This document shows positions 7,121 to 14,178 of a stretch of DNA of 15,133 nucleotides, one piece after another (position 1 is the stretch's first letter; each line of letters begins with the position of its first letter). Under the pieces are notes generated by a model. That model had not been told where the DNA came from. It ran no database searches and worked only from the letters and a program-made list of their open reading frames with translations. A program made the translations under genes and the position numbers. This DNA is from an uncultured Verrucomicrobiota bacterium (lineage in GTDB: Bacteria; Verrucomicrobiota; Verrucomicrobiae; Opitutales; Opitutaceae), in contig CAMLQS010000099.1 in NCBI GenBank assembly GCA_946482165.1, positions 1 to 15,133 on the forward strand, written 5' to 3'.

Positions 7121-7145
7121 CATCACACATCGTCCATCTCACATC
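7121..7145 (-). repeat. Right inverted repeat of the four-helix-bundle unit
   Basis: Reverse complement of 6706-6730 at 23 of 25 positions, ending 12 bases before the nrtC start codon. It lies just upstream of the antisense gene's start and so may also carry its promoter or translation signals. Confidence 0.85.
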
Positions 7146-7157
7146 AAACATTCTCCC

Positions 7158-8048
7158 ATGTCCTTTCTCGAACTCAAAAACGTCTCCAAATCCTTCGGCG
7201 GCGCACCCGTGCTCAAGGGCCTCAATCTCTCCATCATGGAGGGCGAGTTCGTCGCCGTCGTGGGCTACTCGGGGCAAGGCAAGACCACGCTCATGTCCAT
7301 GATCGCCGGCCTCGTGAAGCCGGACTCCGGCGAGATCCTGCTCGAGGGAAAACCCGTGACCGGTCCCGGCCCCGACCGCGGTCTCGTCTTCCAAAACTAC
7401 TCCCTCCTCCCATGGCTCACCGTGCAGGAAAACATCGCCTTGGCCGTGGAGTCCGTCTTCCCGAACCACACACCCGCCGAGCGTGCCTCCCATGTCGATA
7501 AATACATCTCCATGGTGAAGCTCTCGCACGCCAAAGACCGCCTCCCGCGCCAGCTCTCCGGCGGCATGCGGCAGCGTGTCTCCGTCGCACGGACCCTCGC
7601 GATTCAGCCGCGCATCCTCCTCCTCGACGAGCCGCTCTCGGCGCTTGACGCCCTCACGCGCGCCAACCTTCAGGACGAGATCACGCAGATCCGCCGCTCC
7701 GACAACACGACAATCCTGCTCATCACCAATTCCGTCGACGAGGCCCTCCTGCTCGCCGATCGCGTCATCCCCCTCACCCTCGGCCCTGGCGCCGCCCTCG
7801 ACGCCCCCGTTACGGTCGACATCCCCCGCCCGCGAGATCGCACCGCCCTCAATCACGATCCCGAATTCAAGCGCCTCCGCGTCCAAATCACCGAGAAGCT
7901 CCTCGGTTACGGCGCCAAGGCCCGCCAGACGCAGACTCGCAAGCTGGTCCTGCCCGACATCCTGCCCGAGGACCTCGAGCAGCCCCGCGTCAACCGCCCC
8001 CCGCGCCGCCCCTCCGAGGAAAAGCGCGAGACCATCGTATCCACTTAA
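7158..8048 (+). CDS. nrtC: ABC transporter ATPase, NrtC-type, with non-canonical H-loop
   Basis: 296 aa. Walker A is GYSGQGKTT (36-44), Q-loop Gln79 ([10 protein letters not shown]), signature LSGGMRQR (133-140), Walker B ILLLDEP with Asp157-Glu158, and D-loop SALD. The switch histidine expected after the beta-strand is replaced: [11 protein letters not shown] has Asn191 where His normally lies. It drives uptake through the permease encoded at 5903. A charged C-terminal tail of about 40 residues follows the ATPase domain. The NrtA-like C-terminal domain of cyanobacterial NrtC (about 650 aa in total) is absent. The ATG at 7158 gives the usual N-terminus; an upstream in-frame ATG at 7110 would read through the inverted repeat. 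The symbol indicates family and position only. Confidence 0.9.
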   Translation: MSFLELKNVSKSFGGAPVLKGLNLSIMEGEFVAVVGYSGQGKTTLMSMIAGLVKPDSGEILLEGKPVTGPGPDRGLVFQNYSLLPWLTVQENIALAVESVFPNHTPAERASHVDKYISMVKLSHAKDRLPRQLSGGMRQRVSVARTLAIQPRILLLDEPLSALDALTRANLQDEITQIRRSDNTTILLITNSVDEALLLADRVIPLTLGPGAALDAPVTVDIPRPRDRTALNHDPEFKRLRVQITEKLLGYGAKARQTQTRKLVLPDILPEDLEQPRVNRPPRRPSEEKRETIVST

Positions 8049-8120
8049 TCACCACGCGCGCCCCCGTCGCCGCCGGCGGGCCGGTCATTGATCATCAATC
8101 ATAAATCATAAATTTCCGCC
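8049..8120 (+). other. Short spacer with AT-rich repeats between the two ATPase genes
   Basis: Within 72 bases, 8087-8115 is markedly AT-rich for this window and contains the inverted repeat ATTGAT-C-ATCAAT followed by ATCATAA repeated in tandem. No promoter elements could be assigned with confidence. Confidence 0.4.
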
Positions 8121-8993
8121 GTGTCGTCCTTCCTAGAACTTTCCCGCCTCCACAAAACCTTCCCCACGCCGAAGGGCCCGCTCACCGTGGTGAAGGACTT
8201 CAACCTTCAGGTGCGCAAGGGCGAGTTCATCGCCCTGATCGGCCACTCGGGTTGCGGCAAATCCACCGTCCTCTCCATGATCGCCGGGCTCGCCGACGTC
8301 TCCGAGGGCGGCATCATCCTCGCCGGTCGCGAGGTCACGAACTCCGGTCCCGACCGCGGCGTCGTTTTCCAGGCCCCCTGCCTCCTCCCATGGTATACCG
8401 CCTTTGAGAACGTCATGCTCGGCGTCGACCAAGTCTACTACACCGCGAGCAAAACCGAGCGCCGCCAGATCGCCGAGTATTACCTCTCCGTCGTCGGCCT
8501 CGCCGAGGCCATGCACAAGCGCCCCGGCGAACTTTCCCAAGGCATGCGCCAGCGCTGCGGCATCGCGCGCGCCTTCGCCCTTTCGCCCAAGATGCTCCTC
8601 CTCGACGAGCCCTTCGGCATGCTCGACAACCTCACCAAGATGGAGCTCCAGGACGTGCTTCTGGACCTGTGGCAGCGCGACCAGAAGACCGCCCTCATCG
8701 TCACCCACGACGTCGACGAGGCGCTCTACCTCGCCGACCGCGTCGTCATGATGACCGACGGCCCCGAGGCCACCGTGGGAGATATTTTCGAGGTCAACTT
8801 CCCCCGCCCGCGCAATCGCCGCCAACTCCTCGAAGACCCGAACTACTACAAGGCGCGCGAATACCTCATCCACTTCCTCAACGAGCGCAGCCACCACCGC
8901 CCCGCGCCCTCCGCGGACCTTACTCCGCCTCCCGCCGCCAAACCGCCTTCCTCCGGCCTCCGCCGTTTCATGAACGCGTTCGCGGCCGCCTGA
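8121..8993 (+). CDS. nrtD: ABC transporter ATPase, NrtD-type, with altered signature motif
   Basis: 290 aa from GTG 8121. Walker A is GHSGCGKST (41-49), Q-loop Gln84, Walker B LLLDEP with Asp162-Glu163, and H-loop VTHDVDEAL with His196, all canonical. The signature is LSQGMRQR (138-145), with Gln in place of the first Gly of LSGGQ/LSGGM. A Pro-rich tail of about 30 residues ends the protein. With the ATPase encoded at 7158 it would form a heterodimer under the permease dimer, as NrtC-NrtD do. The GTG start is supported by alignment of the [14 protein letters not shown] beginning with the partner ATPase. The porin gene follows after 109 bases without a terminator. Confidence 0.92.
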   Translation: MSSFLELSRLHKTFPTPKGPLTVVKDFNLQVRKGEFIALIGHSGCGKSTVLSMIAGLADVSEGGIILAGREVTNSGPDRGVVFQAPCLLPWYTAFENVMLGVDQVYYTASKTERRQIAEYYLSVVGLAEAMHKRPGELSQGMRQRCGIARAFALSPKMLLLDEPFGMLDNLTKMELQDVLLDLWQRDQKTALIVTHDVDEALYLADRVVMMTDGPEATVGDIFEVNFPRPRNRRQLLEDPNYYKAREYLIHFLNERSHHRPAPSADLTPPPAAKPPSSGLRRFMNAFAAA

Positions 8994-9102
8994 CCCGGCC
9001 GCTCGTCTGAACCAGTCCCTTTTGCCCGGCCTCCGGCCGCGCCCCGGCCACTGCCTTGCCCACTCCCTTTCCGCTTCGTTCCGCATCAACAACCTGATCG
9101 TC

Positions 9103-10725
9103 ATGACCAACCGACTCCACCGCCGAAACGCCTCCCTCGTCGCGGGCCTCGCCGCCCTCTGCGCCGCCCTCCCGGCCGTCGCCCAATACGTTCCCACGCC
9201 TCCGCGTCCCTACCCGGGCTTTGCCAACGATTATCTTCGTGCCAAGGACCCCTACGCCAACCAGTGGAACGTCGGCGTGAACATCCGCGGCCGCTACGAG
9301 GGCAAGGACGACTCCGGTTCGACCGCCGCCGGACAGAACTTCGATTTCTCGTCCCGTCCGTCCTCCGGCGGCGTCAACCGCGACAACAACTCCCAATACT
9401 ACCTCACCCGCGTCATGCCCCGCGTCGGCTACACCGGAACCTGGTTCGAGGCCTTCGTCGAGGGCCGCTCCAGCTCCTCCTACGACGACGAGCGCGAGAA
9501 CAACCCGCCCGCGCTCGCCGGCCTCACCCCGCCCGCTTCCGTGGCCGCCCGACGCGACGTCGGCCTCACCGAGAGCGACTCGGACATGAACCTTCACCAG
9601 GCCTATCTCTTCGTCGGCAACCACAAGGAGTTCCCCCTTTCCGCCAAGCTCGGCCGCCAGGAACTCGCCTACGGCGATCAGCGCCAGCTCGGCCACTTCC
9701 GATGGAACAACAACGCCCGCGTCTTCGACGCCGCAAAGCTCCGCGCCCAGACCCAGTGGTTCGGCGTCGACGCCTTCGCCGGCTCCGTCGTCCAGAACGA
9801 CAACCACAACTTCAACAAGTCCCACCCCGACACCGATCTCTTCACCGGGCTCTATTTCAACTTCCCCTCCATCGCGTCCTTCACCGACAAGAACATCGTC
9901 GAGGCCTACTACTTCAACCGCGACGTCGACCGCGACTCCTCCCGCGAAGACTGGCGCGGCGTCCCCGTCCCCTTCCGCAACCCCGTCGTCCAGGACCTCG
10001 ACGTCTACGGGCTTCGCTTCAAGTCCAAGCCCGGCGCGTATGGCCCGTGGGACTACACCGCCGAGGTGATCTACCAGGGCGGCTCCATCAATAACCAGAA
10101 CCCCATCGGCGGAGCGGTGGGCCCCATCGCCGGTCCCGCCGTTATCCGCGCCGCCCGCGAACGCGACCAGGACGCCTACGCCGCCATCGCCCAGCTCGGC
10201 TACACTTGGACCGAGAGCAGCCTCCAGCCCCGCCTTAGCTTCACCTACAGCTATGCTTCCGGCGACAAGGACCGCCTCGATGGCGAGAGCAACACGTTCC
10301 AGAATCTCTTCGCCACGACGCACCTCCACTACGGCTACATGGACCTGAGCAGCCTGCAGAACCTGCAGGACTTCCGCACCGCGTTCACCTTCAAGCCCAC
10401 CTCCACCGTCACCGTCGCCCTCGAACACCATTACCAGCTCCTCGCGACCAACGAGGACTACTGGTATAACGTCGGCGGCGTGGCCCGAAACGGCGGCGCG
10501 TATGCCGCGCTTCCCGGCAGCGCCCTGGCCTCCTCCAGCCGCGAACTCGGCAACGAGGTCGATCTCGTGGTCGGCTGGTATCCCAAGCTCTGGCTGCATC
10601 TCGAACTCGGCGTGAGCCACTACTTCGCCGGCGACTACATCAAGGAAACGCTCAGCAAGCCCGCCATCGACGGCGGCGCCAAGGACTCCAGCTACGTCTA
10701 CTTCCAGACCACGCTCAACTTCTGA
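9103..10725 (+). CDS. Outer-membrane beta-barrel porin, alginate-export type
   Basis: 540 aa. A signal peptide spans residues 1-26, with a hydrophobic core SLVAGLAALCAALPA and cleavage after AVA before QY. The mature protein is rich in alternating aromatic and polar strands. It contains LGRQELAYGDQRQLG and RWNNNARVFDAAKL, typical of the alginate export (AlgE-like) family, and ends in TTLNF, the C-terminal Phe signature recognised by the BAM machinery. It is the last gene before the terminator at 10763 and probably co-transcribed with the ABC transporter. It may therefore be the outer-membrane entry for the same anion rather than a polysaccharide exporter; no alginate genes are nearby. The ATG at 9103 is selected because it directly begins the signal peptide. 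Confidence 0.85.
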   Translation: MTNRLHRRNASLVAGLAALCAALPAVAQYVPTPPRPYPGFANDYLRAKDPYANQWNVGVNIRGRYEGKDDSGSTAAGQNFDFSSRPSSGGVNRDNNSQYYLTRVMPRVGYTGTWFEAFVEGRSSSSYDDERENNPPALAGLTPPASVAARRDVGLTESDSDMNLHQAYLFVGNHKEFPLSAKLGRQELAYGDQRQLGHFRWNNNARVFDAAKLRAQTQWFGVDAFAGSVVQNDNHNFNKSHPDTDLFTGLYFNFPSIASFTDKNIVEAYYFNRDVDRDSSREDWRGVPVPFRNPVVQDLDVYGLRFKSKPGAYGPWDYTAEVIYQGGSINNQNPIGGAVGPIAGPAVIRAARERDQDAYAAIAQLGYTWTESSLQPRLSFTYSYASGDKDRLDGESNTFQNLFATTHLHYGYMDLSSLQNLQDFRTAFTFKPTSTVTVALEHHYQLLATNEDYWYNVGGVARNGGAYAALPGSALASSSRELGNEVDLVVGWYPKLWLHLELGVSHYFAGDYIKETLSKPAIDGGAKDSSYVYFQTTLNF

Positions 10726-10762
10726 CCCGCGCCTCTTTCACGCCAGTTGTTTTCGGTTGCGC

Positions 10763-10794
10763 AAAGCCCCGCCTTTCCCGGCGGGGCTTTTTTT
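10763..10794 (+). terminator. Strong rho-independent terminator of the ABC-porin operon
   Basis: An 11-bp perfect stem, AAAGCCCCGCC/GGCGGGGCTTT, has a 6-base loop and runs into seven consecutive T residues. It lies 38 bases after the porin stop and only 31 bases before the cynS ATG. Confidence 0.93.
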
Positions 10795-10825
10795 GGCCGA
10801 CCCTCGCGCCCCCTTTCTTCCGCCT

Positions 10826-11269
10826 ATGAAAAAATCCGACCTCACCGAACTGATCCTCGACGCCAAACGGACAAAAAAGACCACCTGGGCCGCCATCGCC
10901 CAGGCCGCCGGTCTCTCCGAAGTCTACACGACCTCCGCCTGTCTGGGCGAAAACGCGCTCCCGTCCGACGCCGCGCAAAAAGTCGCCGCCTTCCTCGACC
11001 TCGGCCCCGAGATAGCCGAGGCCCTCGCCGAATACGCCAACAAAGGCGAAGCCGCGCCCACCGTCCCGAAAGAGCCGCTTCAATACCGTTTCCAGGAAAT
11101 CCTCTACGTTTACGGCCCGACCTTGAAGGCGCTCATCGAGGAAAAATTCGGCCCCGGCATCATGAGCGCCATCGACTTCACCATGGAGATCGACCGCGTG
11201 CCCGACCCCAAAGGCGACCGGGTGAAAATCGTCATGAACGGCAAGTTCCTCGGCTATAAAACGTGGTGA
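10826..11269 (+). CDS. cynS: Cyanate hydratase (cyanase)
   Basis: 147 aa (E. coli CynS is 156). Cyanase converts cyanate plus bicarbonate to carbamate and CO2, giving ammonia and two CO2, as a cytoplasmic decamer. All three catalytic residues are present at a constant offset of 8 from E. coli Arg96, Glu99 and Ser122: Arg88 and Glu91 in YRFQEILYVYG, Ser114 in GIMSAIDF. The N-terminal half is the usual helical DNA-binding-like domain without known DNA function. The ATG at 10826 is preferred to an in-frame upstream GTG-type start inside the terminator. The gene sits between two porin genes in a nitrate-type locus, pointing to cyanate as a nitrogen source or to detoxification. Confidence 0.96.
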   Translation: MKKSDLTELILDAKRTKKTTWAAIAQAAGLSEVYTTSACLGENALPSDAAQKVAAFLDLGPEIAEALAEYANKGEAAPTVPKEPLQYRFQEILYVYGPTLKALIEEKFGPGIMSAIDFTMEIDRVPDPKGDRVKIVMNGKFLGYKTW

Positions 11270-11333
11270 CCATGAATCCCGCTCATCCTTTCTAGCTGTG
11301 CATCCGCGGGTTCTTCCCCTGTAACGTGAACGT

Positions 11334-11350
11334 GTTCCGCGACTCGGAAC
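11334..11350. promoter_or_regulatory. Inverted repeat upstream of the second porin gene
   Basis: In the 153-base gap 11270-11422, GTTCCG-CGACT-CGGAAC is a perfect 6-base inverted repeat, overlapped on its left by GAACGTGTTC. It lies about 73 bases before the porin ATG and could be an operator. Nothing else was recognised in this gap, and no terminator follows cynS. Confidence 0.3.
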
Positions 11351-11422
11351 GAGCGGCCGCCGCCAAACGTATTCGAGCCGCGGACACGTCCACCTCTCCC
11401 ACAACCCGCGTTCGCACGTTCC

Positions 11423-12709
11423 ATGTTCCTCCCCGATATTCCGGCCGCCAAACTCCTCGCCGCACTCGGCGCCCTTTCCTCCGCCGCAACCGCCCAGCCC
11501 GTCGCCGCCACGCCCTCGGCGACCCCGGCCCCGACCTCCGCCGCTTCGCTCAAGGAAGCGTTCACCGAGGGAAAACTCTCCGCCAACGCGCGCGTGCGCT
11601 ACGAGTTCGTCGAGCAGGACACGCTTCAAAACGCCGACTCCCTCACCGCCCGGCTCCGCCTCGGCTACACCACTCGCGAATACCAAGGCTTCCAGGCCAT
11701 GCTCGAAGGCGAGGCCGTCAGCCAGCTCGCCGGCGACGCCTACGACGGCACGGGGTTCAACACCACGCCCCCTTCCGCCACCATCGCCGACCCGGAACAC
11801 TACGAGATCAACCAAGCCTGGCTCGCCTACCGCCACGACACGCTTCGCGCCACCCTCGGCCGCCAGCGCATCGTCCTCGATAACGCCCGCTTCGTCGGCG
11901 ACGTCGGCTGGCGCCAGAATCAGCAGACTTTCGACGCCTTTCTGCTTCAGGACAAATCCTTCAAGCACACCACGCTCACCTACGCCTACCTCGACCGCAT
12001 CAATCGCGTCTTCGACGATTCCACGCCGCAATACGACTGGGCGTCCGATTCCCACCTGATCCACGCCAGCTTCGCCGGCCTTCCTTTCGGCACTCTCGCC
12101 GTCTACGGCTACCTCCTCGATTTCAACGAGACCGACCAGGGCGCCTTCAACAACTCCACCCAGACCTACGGCGCCAGCTTCGCGGGTTCCCGCCCCGTCG
12201 CCGACGGATGGAAGGCGCTCTATCGCCTCGAATACGCCACCCAGTCCGACTACGGATCCAGCGCGCTCGACTACCGCGCGGACTACTACGCCGCCGAGCT
12301 CGGCGCCACCTGCCAAGGCCACAGCCTCTCGATCAACTACGAGGTGTTGGGCTCCGACGAGTCGCCCTTCGGCACCTCGTTCAAAACCCCGCTCGCCACC
12401 CTCCACGCGCACAACGGGTGGGCCGACAAATTCCTCTCCACGCCCGACACCGGACTCGAGGATCTCAACCTCAAGGCCGTCGCGCAACTCCCCGCCGATC
12501 TCACGCTCCTCGCGCGTTACCATTGGTTCTCCGCGGAGGAGCTGTCCGACCACTACGGCACCGAACTCGATCTCCAGCTCACCTACCAATACGACTCGCG
12601 CCTGAGCTTCTCCGCCAAGACGGCATTCTACGAAGCCAAATCTTCAGCGCTCGGCCCCCTCTCGCAGGACACCGACAAATACTGGCTCCAGGCCGAATTC
12701 GTCTACTGA
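11423..12709 (+). CDS. Second outer-membrane porin, alginate-export-like
   Basis: 428 aa. The N-terminus has a modest signal peptide (core AAKLLAALGALSSAA, cleavage after ATA before QP, about residue 25). The barrel part includes NARVRYEFVEQD, INQAWLAYRHDTLRATLGRQRI and DVGWRQNQQTFDAFLLQD, resembling the alginate-export family. The protein ends in QAEFVY, an aromatic terminus typical of outer-membrane barrels. It is shorter than the 540-aa porin at 9103 and only distantly similar. It follows cynS without a terminator and is closed by its own terminator at 12741, so it may be co-expressed with cyanase. The transported solute is unknown; nitrate, nitrite or cyanate is inferred from context. Confidence 0.83.
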   Translation: MFLPDIPAAKLLAALGALSSAATAQPVAATPSATPAPTSAASLKEAFTEGKLSANARVRYEFVEQDTLQNADSLTARLRLGYTTREYQGFQAMLEGEAVSQLAGDAYDGTGFNTTPPSATIADPEHYEINQAWLAYRHDTLRATLGRQRIVLDNARFVGDVGWRQNQQTFDAFLLQDKSFKHTTLTYAYLDRINRVFDDSTPQYDWASDSHLIHASFAGLPFGTLAVYGYLLDFNETDQGAFNNSTQTYGASFAGSRPVADGWKALYRLEYATQSDYGSSALDYRADYYAAELGATCQGHSLSINYEVLGSDESPFGTSFKTPLATLHAHNGWADKFLSTPDTGLEDLNLKAVAQLPADLTLLARYHWFSAEELSDHYGTELDLQLTYQYDSRLSFSAKTAFYEAKSSALGPLSQDTDKYWLQAEFVY

Positions 12710-12740
12710 TCGATTTATTTCGAATCATCCCTATCGCTCC

Positions 12741-12767
12741 GCCCCGGCCCGCAGGCCGGGGCTTTTT
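12741..12767 (+). terminator. Rho-independent terminator after the second porin
   Basis: A 9-bp perfect stem, GCCCCGGCC-CGCA-GGCCGGGGC, is followed by five T residues, 31 bases after the stop codon. It separates cynS-porin from narK. Confidence 0.92.
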
Positions 12768-12886
12768 CATTCTTACCCAACGAACAATGAAGATTGCTCA
12801 TTCTGAGCCCTCATAATTTTCGTTCATTCTCCCTCTCACCGCGCCCAAGTGAGCATGAGATCTGCTGAATCATTCCTGAATCAGCA
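12768..12886 (+). promoter_or_regulatory. narK leader with two hairpins, one occluding the start codon
   Basis: After the terminator the sequence becomes AT-rich. A small hairpin GCTCA-TTC-TGAGC lies at 12796-12808, and a possible -10 box CATAAT at 12812-12817 has no convincing -35. A second hairpin, TGCTGAATCA-TTCC-TGAATCAGCA (12863-12886), has 10-base arms with one A-A mismatch, and its last base is the A of the narK ATG. No Shine-Dalgarno is visible. The structure could control translation initiation; that is inference. Confidence 0.45.
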
Positions 12887-14091
12887 TGAAACTCTCTCAA
12901 CTCCGGTCCTCCGGCCACTGGCCCACGCTCTTCACGTCGTTCCTCTATTTCGACGTCAGCTTCATGGTGTGGACTATCCTCGGCGCACTCGGCGGCCTGA
13001 TCGCCCCCGACCTCGGCCTCGCCCCTCAGGAAAAATTCCTGATGGTGTCCACTCCGATCCTCGCCGGAGCCTTTCTCCGCATCGCGCTGAGCATGCTCGT
13101 CGATCGTATCGGAACCAAAACTACCGGCGTCATCGCCCAGCTCGTCGTCATGGCCGGCCTGGCCGCCGCCTGGCAGTTTGGCATCCACAATCTCAACCAG
13201 GCGCTTGCGCTGGGCTGCGTGCTCGGTCTCGCCGGAGCCAGCTTCGCCGTGGCGCTTCCCCAGTCCGGCCGCTGGTATCCCCCGCACATGCAGGGCGTCG
13301 TCCTCGGCCTCGCCGGCGCGGGCAACGTCGGCGTCGTGATCGACCACCTCCTCGCCCCGCGCCTCGCCGCCTCCTTCGGCTGGAATTCGGTCTTCGGCTT
13401 CGCGCTCATCCCGCTCGCCATCGCTTTCATCCTCTACGTCGTTTTCTCGAAGGAGCCCCCGGGCGAGTTTAAGAAGAAAAAGCTCTCCGACTACGTCGCC
13501 CTCCTCGGCCAGCGCGACGCCCACTGGTTCTGCTTCTTCTACACCATCAGCTTCGGCGGCTTCGTCGGCCTCGCCACCGCCTTCGCCATCTACTTCAAGG
13601 ATCAGTTCCACCTCTCTCCCGTGCATGCCGGCGAAATGGCCGCCTTCTGCACCCTGGTCGGCGCGCTCGGCCGTCCCGGCGGCGGCGCCCTCGCCGACAA
13701 GCTCGGAGGCATTCGCGCCCTGACCATCTTCTACTCCATCGCCGCCGGCGCCATGATCCTCGCCGCCCTCGCCGACAATCTCTGGATCTGCGGCGGAGCC
13801 TTCTTCATCGCCTCCGGCGCCTTCGGCATGTGCAACGGCTCGGTCTTCCAGCTCCTCCCCCAGCGCTTCGCCAAGGACATCTCCGTCATGACCGGCCTCG
13901 TCGGCTGCGGCGGCGGCATCGGCGGCTTCCTCCTCGGCATGTTCTTCGGCGCGTCCAAGGCCCACTCCGGCAGCTACACCTTCGGCATCCTGTTCTTCGC
14001 CGGCCTCTGCCTCGTCGCCCTCTTCGGCCTCGGTCTCGTCAAGAAGCGCTGGCGCACCACCTGGGGCGCCACCGCCGCCGCCCGTATCTAA
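12886..14091 (+). CDS. narK: NarK/NasA-type nitrate/nitrite MFS transporter
   Basis: 401 aa with about 12 membrane helices, the size of assimilatory NasA (shorter than E. coli NarK). Nitrate/nitrite porter motifs are visible: GASFAVALPQSGRWYPP with the following GLAGAGNVG (about 117-149), and GMCNGSVFQLLPQRF with GLVGCGGGIGGFLLG (about 314-351). Arg65 (FLRIALSMLVDRIG) and Arg263 (GALGRPGGG) correspond to the substrate-binding Arg89 and Arg305 of E. coli NarK. It would import nitrate, or exchange nitrate and nitrite, at the inner membrane. It is followed after 87 bases, with no terminator, by the phosphatase-kinase gene, an arrangement seen in assimilatory nitrate operons. Confidence 0.95.
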   Translation: MKLSQLRSSGHWPTLFTSFLYFDVSFMVWTILGALGGLIAPDLGLAPQEKFLMVSTPILAGAFLRIALSMLVDRIGTKTTGVIAQLVVMAGLAAAWQFGIHNLNQALALGCVLGLAGASFAVALPQSGRWYPPHMQGVVLGLAGAGNVGVVIDHLLAPRLAASFGWNSVFGFALIPLAIAFILYVVFSKEPPGEFKKKKLSDYVALLGQRDAHWFCFFYTISFGGFVGLATAFAIYFKDQFHLSPVHAGEMAAFCTLVGALGRPGGGALADKLGGIRALTIFYSIAAGAMILAALADNLWICGGAFFIASGAFGMCNGSVFQLLPQRFAKDISVMTGLVGCGGGIGGFLLGMFFGASKAHSGSYTFGILFFAGLCLVALFGLGLVKKRWRTTWGATAAARI

Positions 14092-14178
14092 AACTTTGGA
14101 TCTCGGGTTTCCGGTTTCCTCCTCGGCTCTCATTCTTCCGCTTCAGGTCCCAGGTCTCCTCCCTCATCCTTCTTCTTC

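Larger units (their letters stand above)
6706..7145. mobile_element. 440-bp unit: antisense four-helix-bundle gene bounded by inverted repeats
   Basis: The ends are a 25-base imperfect inverted repeat, 6706-6730 against 7121-7145, with 23 of 25 positions matching. The inner 18 bases GATGGACGATGTGTGATG are perfect. The unit starts 8 bases after the nrtB stop and ends 12 bases before the nrtC ATG, so it makes up nearly the whole gap. Its only gene runs against the operon. Four-helix-bundle genes of this family also occupy intervening sequences of 23S rRNA genes, whose complementary ends form a stem cut by RNase III. By analogy this may be an insertion or IVS-like element. No target-site duplication is evident, and no transposase is encoded. 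That it moves is inference. Confidence 0.55.

Noticed and set aside
8968..10620. 550-codon open frame on the - strand opposite the first porin
   Set aside because: Same low-complexity antisense shadow; the + strand has a signal peptide, barrel pattern and terminal Phe.
10715..12589. Long - strand open frame spanning cynS and the second porin
   Set aside because: It crosses a strong terminator and an intergenic region and lies opposite a gene with intact cyanase catalytic residues.
12811..14133. 440-codon - strand open frame opposite narK
   Set aside because: Glu/Ala/Gly-rich shadow without any domain; the + strand encodes an unmistakable NarK family protein.
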